A stretch of DNA of 51,014 nt. Source: Lysobacteraceae bacterium (GTDB lineage: Bacteria > Pseudomonadota > Gammaproteobacteria > Xanthomonadales > BQJN01). The DNA is taken from positions 1 through 51,014 of the forward strand of contig BQJN01000022.1 in assembly GCA_021604725.1 (NCBI GenBank), given 5' to 3'. A model generated the notes under the pieces. The model was not told where the DNA came from. It saw only the letters and a program-made list of their open reading frames with translations, and ran no database searches. Below are positions 8,560 through 17,018 of this stretch, in pieces; within the stretch, counting starts at the first letter, position 1, and the number at the start of each line of letters is the position of its first letter. The position numbers and the translations under genes are program-made.

Positions 8560-10581
8560 ATGCAACGCCTATGGCACGAATTGCACCGACGCAATGTCCT
8601 GCGAGTCGTAATGGCCTATGTAGTGGCCGCATGGCTGTTTATTCAAGCGCTGGAGATTGCGACTGACGCCTTTGATGCACCGTCCTGGGTGATGCAGTTG
8701 GCGCTGTTGGTGGTCGCCATCGGCATCCTGCCAACCGCCGTGATCGCCTGGATTTATGAGTTTACTCCCAGCGGCGTGACCCGTGACGAGGAGATTCCGC
8801 CGGTGGCCAGGCGCCAACGGCGCAAGACCAGGGGCCTGGACCTGGCAGTCGTGGTTTTGTTGCTGTTCGGCGTCGCGCTGTATTTTGGTCTTCAGACCTT
8901 GCCTGAGGAATCACACTCCAGCATCTGGCAGGCCGTTGACGACAATCAAACACCGGTATTGGCGGTTCTGCCTTTCGTGACCCGAGGCGCGGACCAGCAG
9001 GCGCTGAGCGTTGCCGACGGACTACACGACGACCTTCTGACACAACTGGCCAAGCTCGATGCCATCAAGGTGATCTCGCGAACCTCAGTCATGGAATACC
9101 GAGACACCACCAAAAATGTGCGGCAAATCGGTGAAGAACTGAACGCCAACCTGATACTGGAGGGTGGCCTGCAACAAGCTGGCCAGCAACTTCGAGTCAA
9201 TGCCCAGTTGATTGATGCCCGCACAGACCAGCACTTGTGGGCCGAAACCTTTGATCGTGAGTTGAGCACGGCCAATCTATTCGCTATCCAGGGAGAAATA
9301 GCAGCCTCGATTGCGCGGTCACTGGACACTACCCTATCAATTGAGCAATCGGCGGCGACCAGCACCAATAGCCTCGACGCCTGGCAGGCGCTAACGCGCG
9401 GCAGGATGCTGGCAAGTGACCGCTCAAGAACGTCGATGCAACAACGCATTGCCCAATTTGAGCAAGCGATCGAGCTGGATCCGGGCTTCGCCCTGGCGCA
9501 CGCGCAACTGGCTCTCGCCTTGTTTGAGTACTACTGGGAGTTTCGCGAACTCCAGTTTCGGGAGAAAGGCCTGTTTCATCAGCAACAGGCCCGCGAACTG
9601 GACCCCGAACTGGCTGAACTGGCTTTTGTTGATGGCCTGGCCAATTACTGGCTCTACCTGGACTACGAAGCGTCGCTTGAGGCGTTTGACAAAGCGATAG
9701 CAAAGATCCCAAACGACGCCGACCTGTTGGGTGCCCAGGCTCTGGTGTTGCGCGGTGCCGGTCGTTGGGACGCGGCCCTGCAACAGTTCGAAAAAGCACA
9801 TCAACTCGATCCCAGGCGTCGTCAGTGGTTGCTCGAATTGACACGGACCCATCGCCTGTTGCGAAACTTCGACCTCGCCGGCAGCTACGCTGAACAATTG
9901 CAGCGCCTGGCCCCGGACTGGCGAGACACCTTGCAGCAACAAGCACTACTGCAGGCCGCCTGTTGCGGTGAGCAATTGATGTTGCAGCAATTGCTCATTG
10001 CCAGTGAAGATGTCGAGTTGGATCGCGACTTGCTGGATGCCTACCTTTTGGCTGGCCAAGTCGGCCTTCTTGGTGAACGTTACCAAAGTAGCCAGGCGTA
10101 TCGCGAAACACGAACCTCCATCCTTTCAGCAGCCTTCGTGCGCGCTCTGGTCGCCGTTGTCGAGGGCCATACGGAGCAAAGTCGAGAGGACATCGCGACA
10201 TTCCAGTCGCAGGCAGCAAACCTGGTCAAGACGGCGGCCGGCGATTTTCGTGGCTACCTTGCCCTGGCCTGGGGAGCAGCCTTGGTCGGCGACGCCGAGC
10301 GAGCCGAGCGGATGGGCGAAATTGCGCTGCACACAGCACCCGATGAAGCCCTCATTCGCGCCAGGCTGGTCTGGGAACTGGCGCAAATGTACGCCGTATC
10401 AGGCAATCAACGGCTCGCCGTACAGTTTCTGGCCAGGTCATTGCAGGAGCCAGGCGGGATAACAGCTGAAATGGTGCGCATCCACCCATTGATGGAGGCG
10501 TTGCAAAACTCTCCCGTTTATCAGGCACTGGAGGCCAGAGGGACTGGCCGACCCGCCGGCCTGGTTGGCGAAGCGCAGTGA
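8560..10581 (+). CDS. Membrane-anchored TPR protein with TolB/FlgO-like domain
   Basis: This 673-residue protein starts RLWHELHRRNVLRVVMAYVVAAWL, a pattern seen at the start of many gammaproteobacterial TPR 'adenylate cyclase-like' proteins. Transmembrane helices lie at about residues 12-35, 45-65 and 95-115. A domain beginning VLAVLPF (about 125-255) carries DGLHDDLLTQLAKLDAIKVISRTS and LILEGGLQQAGQQLRVNAQLID, which matches the FlgO/TolB-N-like module. The rest is a chain of TPR helices such as FEQAIELDPGFALAHAQLALALFEYY. There is no N-terminal DNA-binding or cyclase domain. The module is probably periplasmic, possibly an envelope scaffold or sensor. It follows rnd by 73 bp and converges on the SDR gene. 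Confidence 0.8.
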   Translation: MQRLWHELHRRNVLRVVMAYVVAAWLFIQALEIATDAFDAPSWVMQLALLVVAIGILPTAVIAWIYEFTPSGVTRDEEIPPVARRQRRKTRGLDLAVVVLLLFGVALYFGLQTLPEESHSSIWQAVDDNQTPVLAVLPFVTRGADQQALSVADGLHDDLLTQLAKLDAIKVISRTSVMEYRDTTKNVRQIGEELNANLILEGGLQQAGQQLRVNAQLIDARTDQHLWAETFDRELSTANLFAIQGEIAASIARSLDTTLSIEQSAATSTNSLDAWQALTRGRMLASDRSRTSMQQRIAQFEQAIELDPGFALAHAQLALALFEYYWEFRELQFREKGLFHQQQARELDPELAELAFVDGLANYWLYLDYEASLEAFDKAIAKIPNDADLLGAQALVLRGAGRWDAALQQFEKAHQLDPRRRQWLLELTRTHRLLRNFDLAGSYAEQLQRLAPDWRDTLQQQALLQAACCGEQLMLQQLLIASEDVELDRDLLDAYLLAGQVGLLGERYQSSQAYRETRTSILSAAFVRALVAVVEGHTEQSREDIATFQSQAANLVKTAAGDFRGYLALAWGAALVGDAERAERMGEIALHTAPDEALIRARLVWELAQMYAVSGNQRLAVQFLARSLQEPGGITAEMVRIHPLMEALQNSPVYQALEARGTGRPAGLVGEAQ

Positions 10582-10813
10582 AGTCCAGAAGGCCGCGCGC
10601 ATAGTGGTAACCTCCGTCTCGCAGGTCCGAGGAGCGTGCGATGGCGGTTTTGCATTGCAAAGAAGCCTTCGCAACCGTTCGATCAGACCGTGGTCGATTT
10701 CCATTTCGGATGGAGCGAAATGGGATAAGACCCAAGAACGGGCCGAATTTGCGCCGCAAGTCGACGAAGCGGAGACCGAACAAGCCGAAGCCGAGCTCAA
10801 CGACGGAAGTAGC
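10582..10813. other. Gene-free stretch before repeat copy D
   Basis: This lies between the convergent TPR and SDR genes. Short frames are open here, but they lack a ribosome-binding site and any recognisable family. I see no hairpin with a U-run. The stretch ends in the truncated dispersed repeat at 10814-10887. Confidence 0.5.
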
Positions 10814-10887
10814 TAGAGCGCGTCCACAGTGTACCTATTTGGACCAGCTCAACCGGGCCACGGATGGCTAATCGTGGACGACTTCTA
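10814..10887 (-). repeat. Dispersed multi-hairpin element, deleted copy D
   Basis: Read on the minus strand, this 74-bp copy has both ends of the element: TAGAAGTCGTCCAC at the left and GTGGACGCGCTCTA at the right. The interior is reduced: the left half of hairpin 1 is fused to the right half of hairpin 4 across the shared sequence CCATCCGTGG, and hairpins 2 and 3 are missing. It begins 1 bp after the stop codon of the SDR gene in the direction of that gene's transcription. Confidence 0.8.
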
Positions 10888-10888
10888 A

Positions 10889-11926
10889 CTACAAAATTTT
10901 CTTGACCAGCGCCAACATGCCCTGCCGAAACGGAACCCGGTGGGTGACGCCGGACGATTGCGAAAACTCGTCGCGATGCGCCAGGTACCAGTGAAAGTTG
11001 CGTAACAGGGCTTGCCGATTGGAATGTTGGGGTGAAAAGCCCAGCTGCTGCCTGGCCTTGTCAATCGAGGTCCAACTCTCTTTATCGGCCGACTCATAGA
11101 CCCATTCATAAACCGGTGACAAATTGAGCCGAGCCAGGACCTTCAATGCCATCACCGCAGGCCAGCGTGGCAACGAGACAATTCGCCGGCCAAAACCGGC
11201 AGCGTCGAGCACGGCCTGAAAATCGTTTCTTGGACAATCGTAGTCAGCAGCACCAACGTTGAAAGTGTCGTTGGCCAACGCGGCATCGACCTCAGTACAT
11301 TGAACAATGGCCTGACACAAGTCCTCAACATCAAGCAGCTGAAACTTCTGTCGCCCATTGCCGAGCACCGGAAAGTGATGACCATCGGCAGCAAAGTCGT
11401 AGAGCAATGCGAAGATACCTAGCCGCTCCGGCCCGATGAATGATTTGGGTCTGATAATCGCGACCACCTGCCCGTTGTCCCGAGCCGCTTCGCACAGCTT
11501 TTCAGCCTCGATCTTTGACTCACCGTACGGCCCTACGCCGCGCCTGGGATCATCTTCAGTCAGTGGGTGATGGTCCGGTACACCATAGACCGCCGTGCTG
11601 GAAATGAACACGGTCCGCTGCACCTTGCACTGCGCCGCAGCGTCCAGTACGCAGGCTGTGCCTTCAACCTCGGTGGACCTGATCTCCTGTTCTTCACACA
11701 GCGGCAAGGCCGCCGCACAATGAACAATAAAATCGATATCTTGTGCCGCCTCTCGCATCGCATCGGAGTCACGCACGTCACCGACGCGATGGTCGATCAG
11801 TTCATGCTCGGGATAGTCGAACGGCAACAGGTCCAGCGAGCGAACCTGATGACCCTTTGCCAGCAGGTATCGGACCAGGTTGATGCCAAGGAAGCCGGAT
11901 CCACCGGTTATCAAATAGTGCGCCAC
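10889..11926 (-). CDS. NAD-dependent epimerase/dehydratase (extended SDR)
   Basis: This 345-residue extended short-chain dehydrogenase/reductase is probably NAD(P)-dependent and acts on a nucleotide sugar or a sterol-like alcohol. It has the Rossmann motif LITGGSGFLGINLVRYLL at the N-terminus, the acidic SLDLLPFD after strand 2, FISSTAVYG, the catalytic GPYGESKIEAEKL (Tyr-x-x-x-Lys), and IIRPKSFIGPER. The overall pattern resembles 3-beta-hydroxysteroid dehydrogenase/epimerase proteins, but the substrate cannot be read from the sequence. No sugar or lipid genes flank it. Confidence 0.85.
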   Translation of the reverse strand: MAHYLITGGSGFLGINLVRYLLAKGHQVRSLDLLPFDYPEHELIDHRVGDVRDSDAMREAAQDIDFIVHCAAALPLCEEQEIRSTEVEGTACVLDAAAQCKVQRTVFISSTAVYGVPDHHPLTEDDPRRGVGPYGESKIEAEKLCEAARDNGQVVAIIRPKSFIGPERLGIFALLYDFAADGHHFPVLGNGRQKFQLLDVEDLCQAIVQCTEVDAALANDTFNVGAADYDCPRNDFQAVLDAAGFGRRIVSLPRWPAVMALKVLARLNLSPVYEWVYESADKESWTSIDKARQQLGFSPQHSNRQALLRNFHWYLAHRDEFSQSSGVTHRVPFRQGMLALVKKIL

Positions 11927-12152
11927 AAGGCCCTCATTTGCCGAAATTCCATCAGGTTTGCAACGTCGACACGTGCAACAGTGGGCGGAATGTTAACAGG
12001 TTCGGCTGCTTGCTTCGCTTCTTTCGCGAAAGCGAAAAACGCAGTGAAGTCTGCAGCGTGAGGGCCTTGCAGCGGGTCGTCGTCGGCTGTGAAGTGCTGG
12101 CCATCACCCTTTGCACAGCAGCATGCGCCCCGGAAGGTTATAAACCAGGATC

Positions 12153-13526
12153 ATGCGCAACAATTCAAACAACGCCGAACAAGCAATCGCCCTACCCTTT
12201 GTTACCCTGGCCATTGTGTCACTTTGCCTGCTGTCCGCGCTCTGGTTGCAAGATGGCGATCAGCAGTTGGAACAGCAAGCGGCCGCCGAGTACCAGCGCC
12301 TGGAACTGAGCAAATTCGAATTGCCACTGTTCATACGTTACCTTCGAGAACAAGGTGACGACGGGCATGTCGATCAACTGCAATCGCTTGATGTCGAATC
12401 GGCACGCACAGCGGCTCGGCGCTGGATCGACATTTCGCCGTCCTTCCTGGACGCCATGTGGTCGGGCCACTACCTGCCGATCGCATCTGCCGAGTATCGG
12501 CGTTGGCAAGAGCGCAGAACACGCTACGACAGTCTTTTGGATCGGTCAGTCAGCCATCAGTTTCGCTTCAAGTTCGACCAGCCAGACGCTACAACGTGGT
12601 TGGGCTATGCGCTGTTGTCAGATACCTCGACCTGGCGTTGGCTTGGCGGCTTGATGGCTCTGCTGCTGGCCTGCCTGCTGACCGAGAGGCTGGCCGGGCC
12701 GATGATCGCAGCATTGGGCTGGGCCACGGGTAGCCTGGGAGCGGCCATCGCCACGTGGTCATTTGAGGGAAACCGCCTGCTCACACTAATTGGTGCCGAC
12801 GCAGCGACAACGGGCATGCTGACCTTGAGTCTACTTCTCAGCCTGCTGCTGCGCAGGCCCTGGCTGATTGCCTGGTCTGCGTCATTGGCGCTGGCCTGGG
12901 TTGCTCTCCAGATTTATTGGCCCAGTTCGATCGTCACCCCGTGGTGGCATGCCGGCGCGGCACTATCGGCTCTGCTGATCGCTTCGGTTCTTGGCCTGGT
13001 GCAATGGCATCGGACCAGGCAAATCGGCGACCTGCCGATGCAACTTGAGACCACCGAACTTCGCAAACCGACCATTGACGATGAGAGCGCGATTCGGTCC
13101 GCCAGTGAGCTGGTCAGCGCTGGCGACCACAAACTGGCACTGCGAATTGCCGATGAAATTCTCGGCAGGAGCCCAGATCACCTGAGCGCATGGCAGGTCA
13201 AGGTTGCGGCGACCCTGGAAAACGGCCCAATTGACGTCGATCACCCAGCCCATGCGGTGATCGAGCAGCTCGCCTTGCGCCGCGACGCCCCCGACCAATG
13301 GAATACATTTGCCACTGAACAGTTTGAGGCCTATCTGCGCGCGACCAATGGCAAGTCGCGTCTGTCGTTACGTGCGATTATGGCGCTGGCGCAACGCTAC
13401 ATGGCAATTGGCAAGCTCGATTCTGCACAGCGGTTGTTGTCGGCCGTTGAACGCAAGGCCCCGAACGCGCCACCTGTCAAGCGCATGCGCGAGGCCCTGC
13501 TCAATCGAACGGCTACTTCATTGTGA
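12153..13526 (+). CDS. Rhomboid-like pseudoprotease with C-terminal TPR-like tail
   Basis: This 457-residue membrane protein has one N-terminal helix (about 13-32), a soluble loop, then a block of about six helices (148-285), and a soluble helical C-terminus (about 300-457). The block resembles a rhomboid core: WRWLGGLMALLLACLLTERL fits the second rhomboid helix up to its conserved Glu; IGADAATTG (214-220) fits the active-site GxSG loop; and WWHAGAALSALL fits the last helix, with His266 kept. The catalytic Ser is replaced by Asp (GADA instead of GASG), so proteolysis is unlikely. The tail reads like TPR helices (ALRIADEILGRSPDHLSAWQ). A binding or adaptor role at the inner membrane is inferred. 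Confidence 0.6.
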   Translation: MRNNSNNAEQAIALPFVTLAIVSLCLLSALWLQDGDQQLEQQAAAEYQRLELSKFELPLFIRYLREQGDDGHVDQLQSLDVESARTAARRWIDISPSFLDAMWSGHYLPIASAEYRRWQERRTRYDSLLDRSVSHQFRFKFDQPDATTWLGYALLSDTSTWRWLGGLMALLLACLLTERLAGPMIAALGWATGSLGAAIATWSFEGNRLLTLIGADAATTGMLTLSLLLSLLLRRPWLIAWSASLALAWVALQIYWPSSIVTPWWHAGAALSALLIASVLGLVQWHRTRQIGDLPMQLETTELRKPTIDDESAIRSASELVSAGDHKLALRIADEILGRSPDHLSAWQVKVAATLENGPIDVDHPAHAVIEQLALRRDAPDQWNTFATEQFEAYLRATNGKSRLSLRAIMALAQRYMAIGKLDSAQRLLSAVERKAPNAPPVKRMREALLNRTATSL

Positions 13527-13574
13527 AGGTGTTGCAATAGTCCGTCCTGGACTAGCAACCGCACCTTTGCCCAA

Positions 13575-13975
13575 GCGATTGACTTGAAGATGGATTCCGG
13601 GTCAAGCCCGGAATGACGGAGTGTATTGCGATGGGACACCACATCCCACCGTCATCCTGGGCCCGGACCGGTGATCCAGAAGCGCGTAGCGCCAAAGCTA
13701 AACCGGCATACGCGCGATTGACTTGAAGGTGGATTCCGGGCCAAGACCGGAATGACGGGGTGTATTGCGATGGGACACCACATCCCACGTCATCCCGGGC
13801 CCGGACCCGGGATCCAGAAGCGCGTAGCGCCAAAAGCTGCACCCGCACACGCGCGATTGACTTGAAGGTGGATTCCGGGTCAAGCCCGGAATGACGGAGT
13901 GTATTGCGATGGGACACCACATCCCACCGTCATCCTGGGCCCGGACCGGTGATCCAGAAGCGCGTAGCGCCAAAG
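13575..13975 (+). repeat. Tandem array of about 2.9 units, 139 bp each
   Basis: Three head-to-tail units start at 13575, 13714 and 13853, each opening GCGATTGACTTGAAG. Every unit holds an inverted repeat of the widespread 'ATTCCGGGTCAAGCCCGGAAT' kind, then a GATGGGACACCACATCCCA hairpin, and a second inverted segment around GGGCCCGGAC ending AGAAGCGCGTAGCGCC. Units 1 and 3 are nearly identical; unit 2 differs at a few bases. Units abut with no unique spacer, so this is not a CRISPR. It fills most of the gap between the rhomboid-like gene and DUF3025. Confidence 0.9.
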
Positions 13976-14009
13976 TTAACCCTCAAAGCAGCAAGGCTTC
14001 CTTGGCACT

Positions 14010-14798
14010 TCACAGGGTCAAAACTCGGCTGGCGACCACCGAATCATCGCGCAACGGTCGAAAGTACGATTGGTCGAGGTAAAAATCTCGAGTTTCATTT
14101 GGCGGCCACCAGCCTGGCAGACCAAGAACCGGTAGCGGAGATAGCCGGCCTGTCCGACCCGAGAACAGATCGTTATCGACCAGTGAGGCGACGGTTTCGT
14201 CCACATTGTCAGGGTCGGCGGACGAATCGTTGGCACAAAGCAACAGAGCTTTCGCTGTCAGGCCCAAATAGGGTGTTGCCAGCTGTTCAAGCAGGCCATG
14301 ACCGACCACTCGAACCTCCATCGTTGACCAAAGGTCGCGACAATCGAAAAACGCCTGTGCCCATTGGTGGGATGCCAGCTTGGTCAGCAATGACAAATCA
14401 GTGCCAAACACCACAACGCCCACCTCATCCAGCAAGGTCAGCTTGTCTCGTCGTCGCGACCGGGTTGGCGCGTCACTCAAAGCCAAGTCCTGGCAATGGC
14501 CACGATTGAGCGCCGCCTTCAACTTCGGATACCTCAGCCAACAACAAGCGTTGTAGAGGTCGTGCCAGCTATCAACACGAGTAGGCACGCGGCCATCATG
14601 ATAGATCTGAGTTTCGTACTGCGCTGCCGACAGTTTGCCGTTCTGCAGGACGAATTCAATTGGTGCATCACCGCCTGATCGGAGCCGTCTGGACTTGGCC
14701 AGGGCATTTAGACTGGCATGGCTCAGTTGCCGGTCATTCGGCAACGGCAATCCGATTTCATGAAACGGCCGCCAGGCCGCAGTCAATGCGCTGTTCAC
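14010..14798 (-). CDS. DUF3025 domain-containing protein
   Basis: This 262-residue cytoplasmic protein belongs to the DUF3025 family, which has no known function. Recognisable family features are YETQIYHDGRVPTRVDSWHDLYNACCWLRYPKLKAALN in the first half and the RRRDKLTLLDEVGVVVF segment. Conserved Trp, His and Asp residues around SWHDLYNA suggest an active or binding site, but none is proven. Its ATG overlaps the stop of the dienelactone hydrolase gene by 4 bp, so the pair is one operon. Confidence 0.85.
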   Translation of the reverse strand: MNSALTAAWRPFHEIGLPLPNDRQLSHASLNALAKSRRLRSGGDAPIEFVLQNGKLSAAQYETQIYHDGRVPTRVDSWHDLYNACCWLRYPKLKAALNRGHCQDLALSDAPTRSRRRDKLTLLDEVGVVVFGTDLSLLTKLASHQWAQAFFDCRDLWSTMEVRVVGHGLLEQLATPYLGLTAKALLLCANDSSADPDNVDETVASLVDNDLFSGRTGRLSPLPVLGLPGWWPPNETRDFYLDQSYFRPLRDDSVVASRVLTL

Positions 14799-15517
14799 AG
14801 CACTTCGTCTAAAAACCCCATGGCCAGTCGCCAGGCTCTGGCCGCAGCACGTTCGTTGTAGACAATGCCCGACTGGTAGTCTTCAGCGGCCGGGTTGGTG
14901 AAGCCATGGACAACACCACCGAAGTGATGAAATTGCCAGTCAACATCCGCCGCGGACAACTCACGGTAAATATCATGAACGTGTGTCTCGTGAACCAGCG
15001 GATCATCGTGACCATGCAAAATCAATACGGGGGCACGGAACGACTCAAAGTTGGTCGCTGGCGGCGGCTCAAGCAGCCCGTGAAAACTGATAGCCGCTTT
15101 CAACTGTGGACAGCATCGAGCCAAATCCAAAGCACACAAGCCACCGAAACAGTAGCCCATGACGCCGATGCGATCGCTATCAACACCCTTCACCTGGGTC
15201 GCCATTTCGAACGCGACCAGTAGGCGCCTGGCCAACTCACCACGGTCATCCAGTAGTGGTTGCATCAATGCCGCGCAAGCGTCGGCAGTCGTGCCCAGCT
15301 TGGCCTCTCCATACACATCCATGGCAATCCCAATCAAGCCGCGATCAGCCAGCGCCATGGCACTGTCTATTGCCGACTGGTTGCGTCCCGCCCACGCATG
15401 GCCGACCAGAACGGCTGGACACGGTGTGCTGGCATTGGCTGGCCATGCCACGAAGGCTTCGCTGTCGATATCGTCATAAGTGATCTTGGCTGTTTCTATG
15501 CCCCGGTCACCCGCCAT
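14795..15517 (-). CDS. Dienelactone hydrolase family protein
   Basis: This 240-residue alpha/beta hydrolase is of the dienelactone hydrolase type. The nucleophile elbow is GYCFGG with Cys123 in place of Ser, as in the family. Asp172 (LHGHDDPLV) and His204 (VVHGFTN) complete the triad. Members hydrolyse enol-lactones or other small esters, and the substrate here is unknown. GAGGAG lies 5 nt before the ATG. It is the first gene of a two-gene operon with DUF3025. Confidence 0.9.
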   Translation of the reverse strand: MAGDRGIETAKITYDDIDSEAFVAWPANASTPCPAVLVGHAWAGRNQSAIDSAMALADRGLIGIAMDVYGEAKLGTTADACAALMQPLLDDRGELARRLLVAFEMATQVKGVDSDRIGVMGYCFGGLCALDLARCCPQLKAAISFHGLLEPPPATNFESFRAPVLILHGHDDPLVHETHVHDIYRELSAADVDWQFHHFGGVVHGFTNPAAEDYQSGIVYNERAAARAWRLAMGFLDEVL

Positions 15518-15597
15518 ACCTGCTCCTCATGTGATGTAAACTTTGTAGACGTTAAGCTTAACCTGAATCGGCGATTAGCCACCAACCGAGGCATTCA

Positions 15598-16191
15598 ATG
15601 GAATTACTTTCTGCTGCATTGATGTTGTTTGTCATCATGGACCCTTTGGGGAACATTCCATTCTTTTTGAGTGCCCTGGAACCGGTCGAAGAAAAACGTC
15701 GGCTCAAGGTTTTGATACGGGAGCTGCTGATCGCCTTGGGCGTGATGCTGGCATTTCTGTTCTCTGGTGAGGCCATTCTCAAAGTCTTGGGCCTTAGACA
15801 AGAGTCGATCAGCATTGCTGGTGGCATCATCCTTTTCCTGATTGCGCTGAAGATGATTTTTCCCGTGGCGCGCGCTCAATACGAAGACAGCTTTTCTGGC
15901 GAACCGTTTATTGTGCCGCTGGCCATCCCGTTTGTTGCCGGCCCATCGGTATTGGCAGCCTTGTTGCTGCTGGTCAGCGAAAAGCCAGGACAAATTGTTG
16001 ACTGGACTATGGCGATCGGGCTGGCCTGGGTGGCAACCGCCGCCATCTTGATGGCAGCCAGCAGGCTACGCAGCCTGCTGGGCGATCGCGGACTGGTGGC
16101 CATTGAGCGCCTGATGGGCATGTTGTTGGTGGCCGTTTCAGTCCAGATGTTTCTCGACGGCGTCGCCTCCTATTTGAGCATGGGCTCATAG
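15598..16191 (+). CDS. MarC family (UPF0056) integral membrane protein
   Basis: This 197-residue inner-membrane protein has about six transmembrane helices. Family hallmarks are the N-terminal FVIMDPLGNIPFFLSAL and the central PLAIPFVAGPSVLAALLLL, which place it with MarC/YhgN/YchE proteins. A transport role is often suggested for the family but is not settled. GAGG stands 6 nt before the ATG. The rhomboid gene starts 1 bp after the stop, so the two are likely co-translated. Confidence 0.93.
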   Translation: MELLSAALMLFVIMDPLGNIPFFLSALEPVEEKRRLKVLIRELLIALGVMLAFLFSGEAILKVLGLRQESISIAGGIILFLIALKMIFPVARAQYEDSFSGEPFIVPLAIPFVAGPSVLAALLLLVSEKPGQIVDWTMAIGLAWVATAAILMAASRLRSLLGDRGLVAIERLMGMLLVAVSVQMFLDGVASYLSMGS

Positions 16192-16192
16192 C

Positions 16193-16828
16193 GTGCGCCT
16201 GAACGTACCCGATCCGGACTTCATCAACTCCGAACGCTCCAGCATGAACTTTGCGCTGGCGGTAAAGATTTCCACCGCGCTCATTGGGCTGCTGTGGTTG
16301 ATCCATACCGTGCTGTGGCTGTTTGATTTCCCTCCGGGCCTGGCCGGTGTACTGCCGAGGTCGACCCAAGGCCTTATCGGTCTGTTGACGGCACCACTGG
16401 TGCACGGTGACCTCAGCCATCTGGTATCCAATACCGTGCCATTGTGGGTACTGACCACCGCGATGCTGTACATGTACCCAAACTCTTCGCTGCGGGTTTT
16501 TCCAATGGTCTGGCTTGGCAGCGGTGCAGCGGTATGGCTGCTGGGGCGATCAGCGGCACATATTGGTGCCTCGGGCCTGGTGTATGGCCTCGCCGCCTAC
16601 GTGTTCATGGCTGGTTTGTTACGCCGTGATGTTCGGGCGATTTCAGTCTCACTGCTGGTCTACTTCCTTTACGGCACCCTGATCTGGGGCGTTTTTCCGA
16701 TTCGCAGTGGCATGTCTTTCGAATCGCACGCGGCCGGCGCAACCATTGGCTTGGCCCTGGCGTTCTGGCTGCGTGAGCTCGATCGAGTGCCGCGAAAACG
16801 CTACGAATGGGAAGATGAGGACGATTAG
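16193..16828 (+). CDS. Rhomboid family intramembrane serine protease
   Basis: This 211-residue inner-membrane protein has six predicted helices. Its catalytic dyad is intact: Ser127 in HIGASGLVYG and His179 in ESHAAGATIG. The oxyanion/helix-2 signature HGDLSHLVSN is also present. It should cleave transmembrane substrates within the bilayer, though the substrate is unknown. I use the GTG at 16193, right after marC; an ATG at 16244 is an alternative. The C-terminus is charged and cytoplasmic. It contrasts with the serine-less rhomboid-like protein 3 kb upstream. Confidence 0.92.
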   Translation: MRLNVPDPDFINSERSSMNFALAVKISTALIGLLWLIHTVLWLFDFPPGLAGVLPRSTQGLIGLLTAPLVHGDLSHLVSNTVPLWVLTTAMLYMYPNSSLRVFPMVWLGSGAAVWLLGRSAAHIGASGLVYGLAAYVFMAGLLRRDVRAISVSLLVYFLYGTLIWGVFPIRSGMSFESHAAGATIGLALAFWLRELDRVPRKRYEWEDEDD

Positions 16829-16931
16829 GACGCAAGAACCGATCTGTCCACATCGATAGTGACTGGCGTTCTTGGAGTAAGGAAAGCCTGGTGACAGCGC
16901 GCCCACGGTTTCAACAGCCTGCCAGTGAGTG

Positions 16932-16989
16932 TAAAAAAATCAGCGCCGAGCCCGGGAAGGGAGTGCATTGGGGGAGCGGGTCGGCGCTG
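16932..16989 (-). terminator. Intrinsic terminator of the LpxC-like gene
   Basis: An inverted repeat (CAGCGCCGA at 16941-16949 with TCGGCGCTG at 16981-16989, extended by CCCG/CGGG with one bulged base) encloses a loop of about 22 nt. On the minus strand it is followed by seven U. It lies 30 bp beyond the stop of the LpxC-like gene, in the right orientation to end its transcript. Confidence 0.75.
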
Positions 16990-17018
16990 TCAAGATTATT
17001 GTTATTGTTTGGTCATTA

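Noticed and set aside
13552..13975. Open frames crossing the tandem repeat array (both strands)
   Set aside because: They are made entirely of the 139-bp repeat, contain repeated peptide blocks dictated by the DNA repeat, and have no ribosome-binding site or family match.
13575..13975. Possible CRISPR array
   Set aside because: Units are 139 bp, abut directly and have no variable spacers; there are no cas genes.
16193..16828. Rhomboid as another pseudoprotease
   Set aside because: GASG with Ser127 and SHAAG with His179 are intact, so it should be active.
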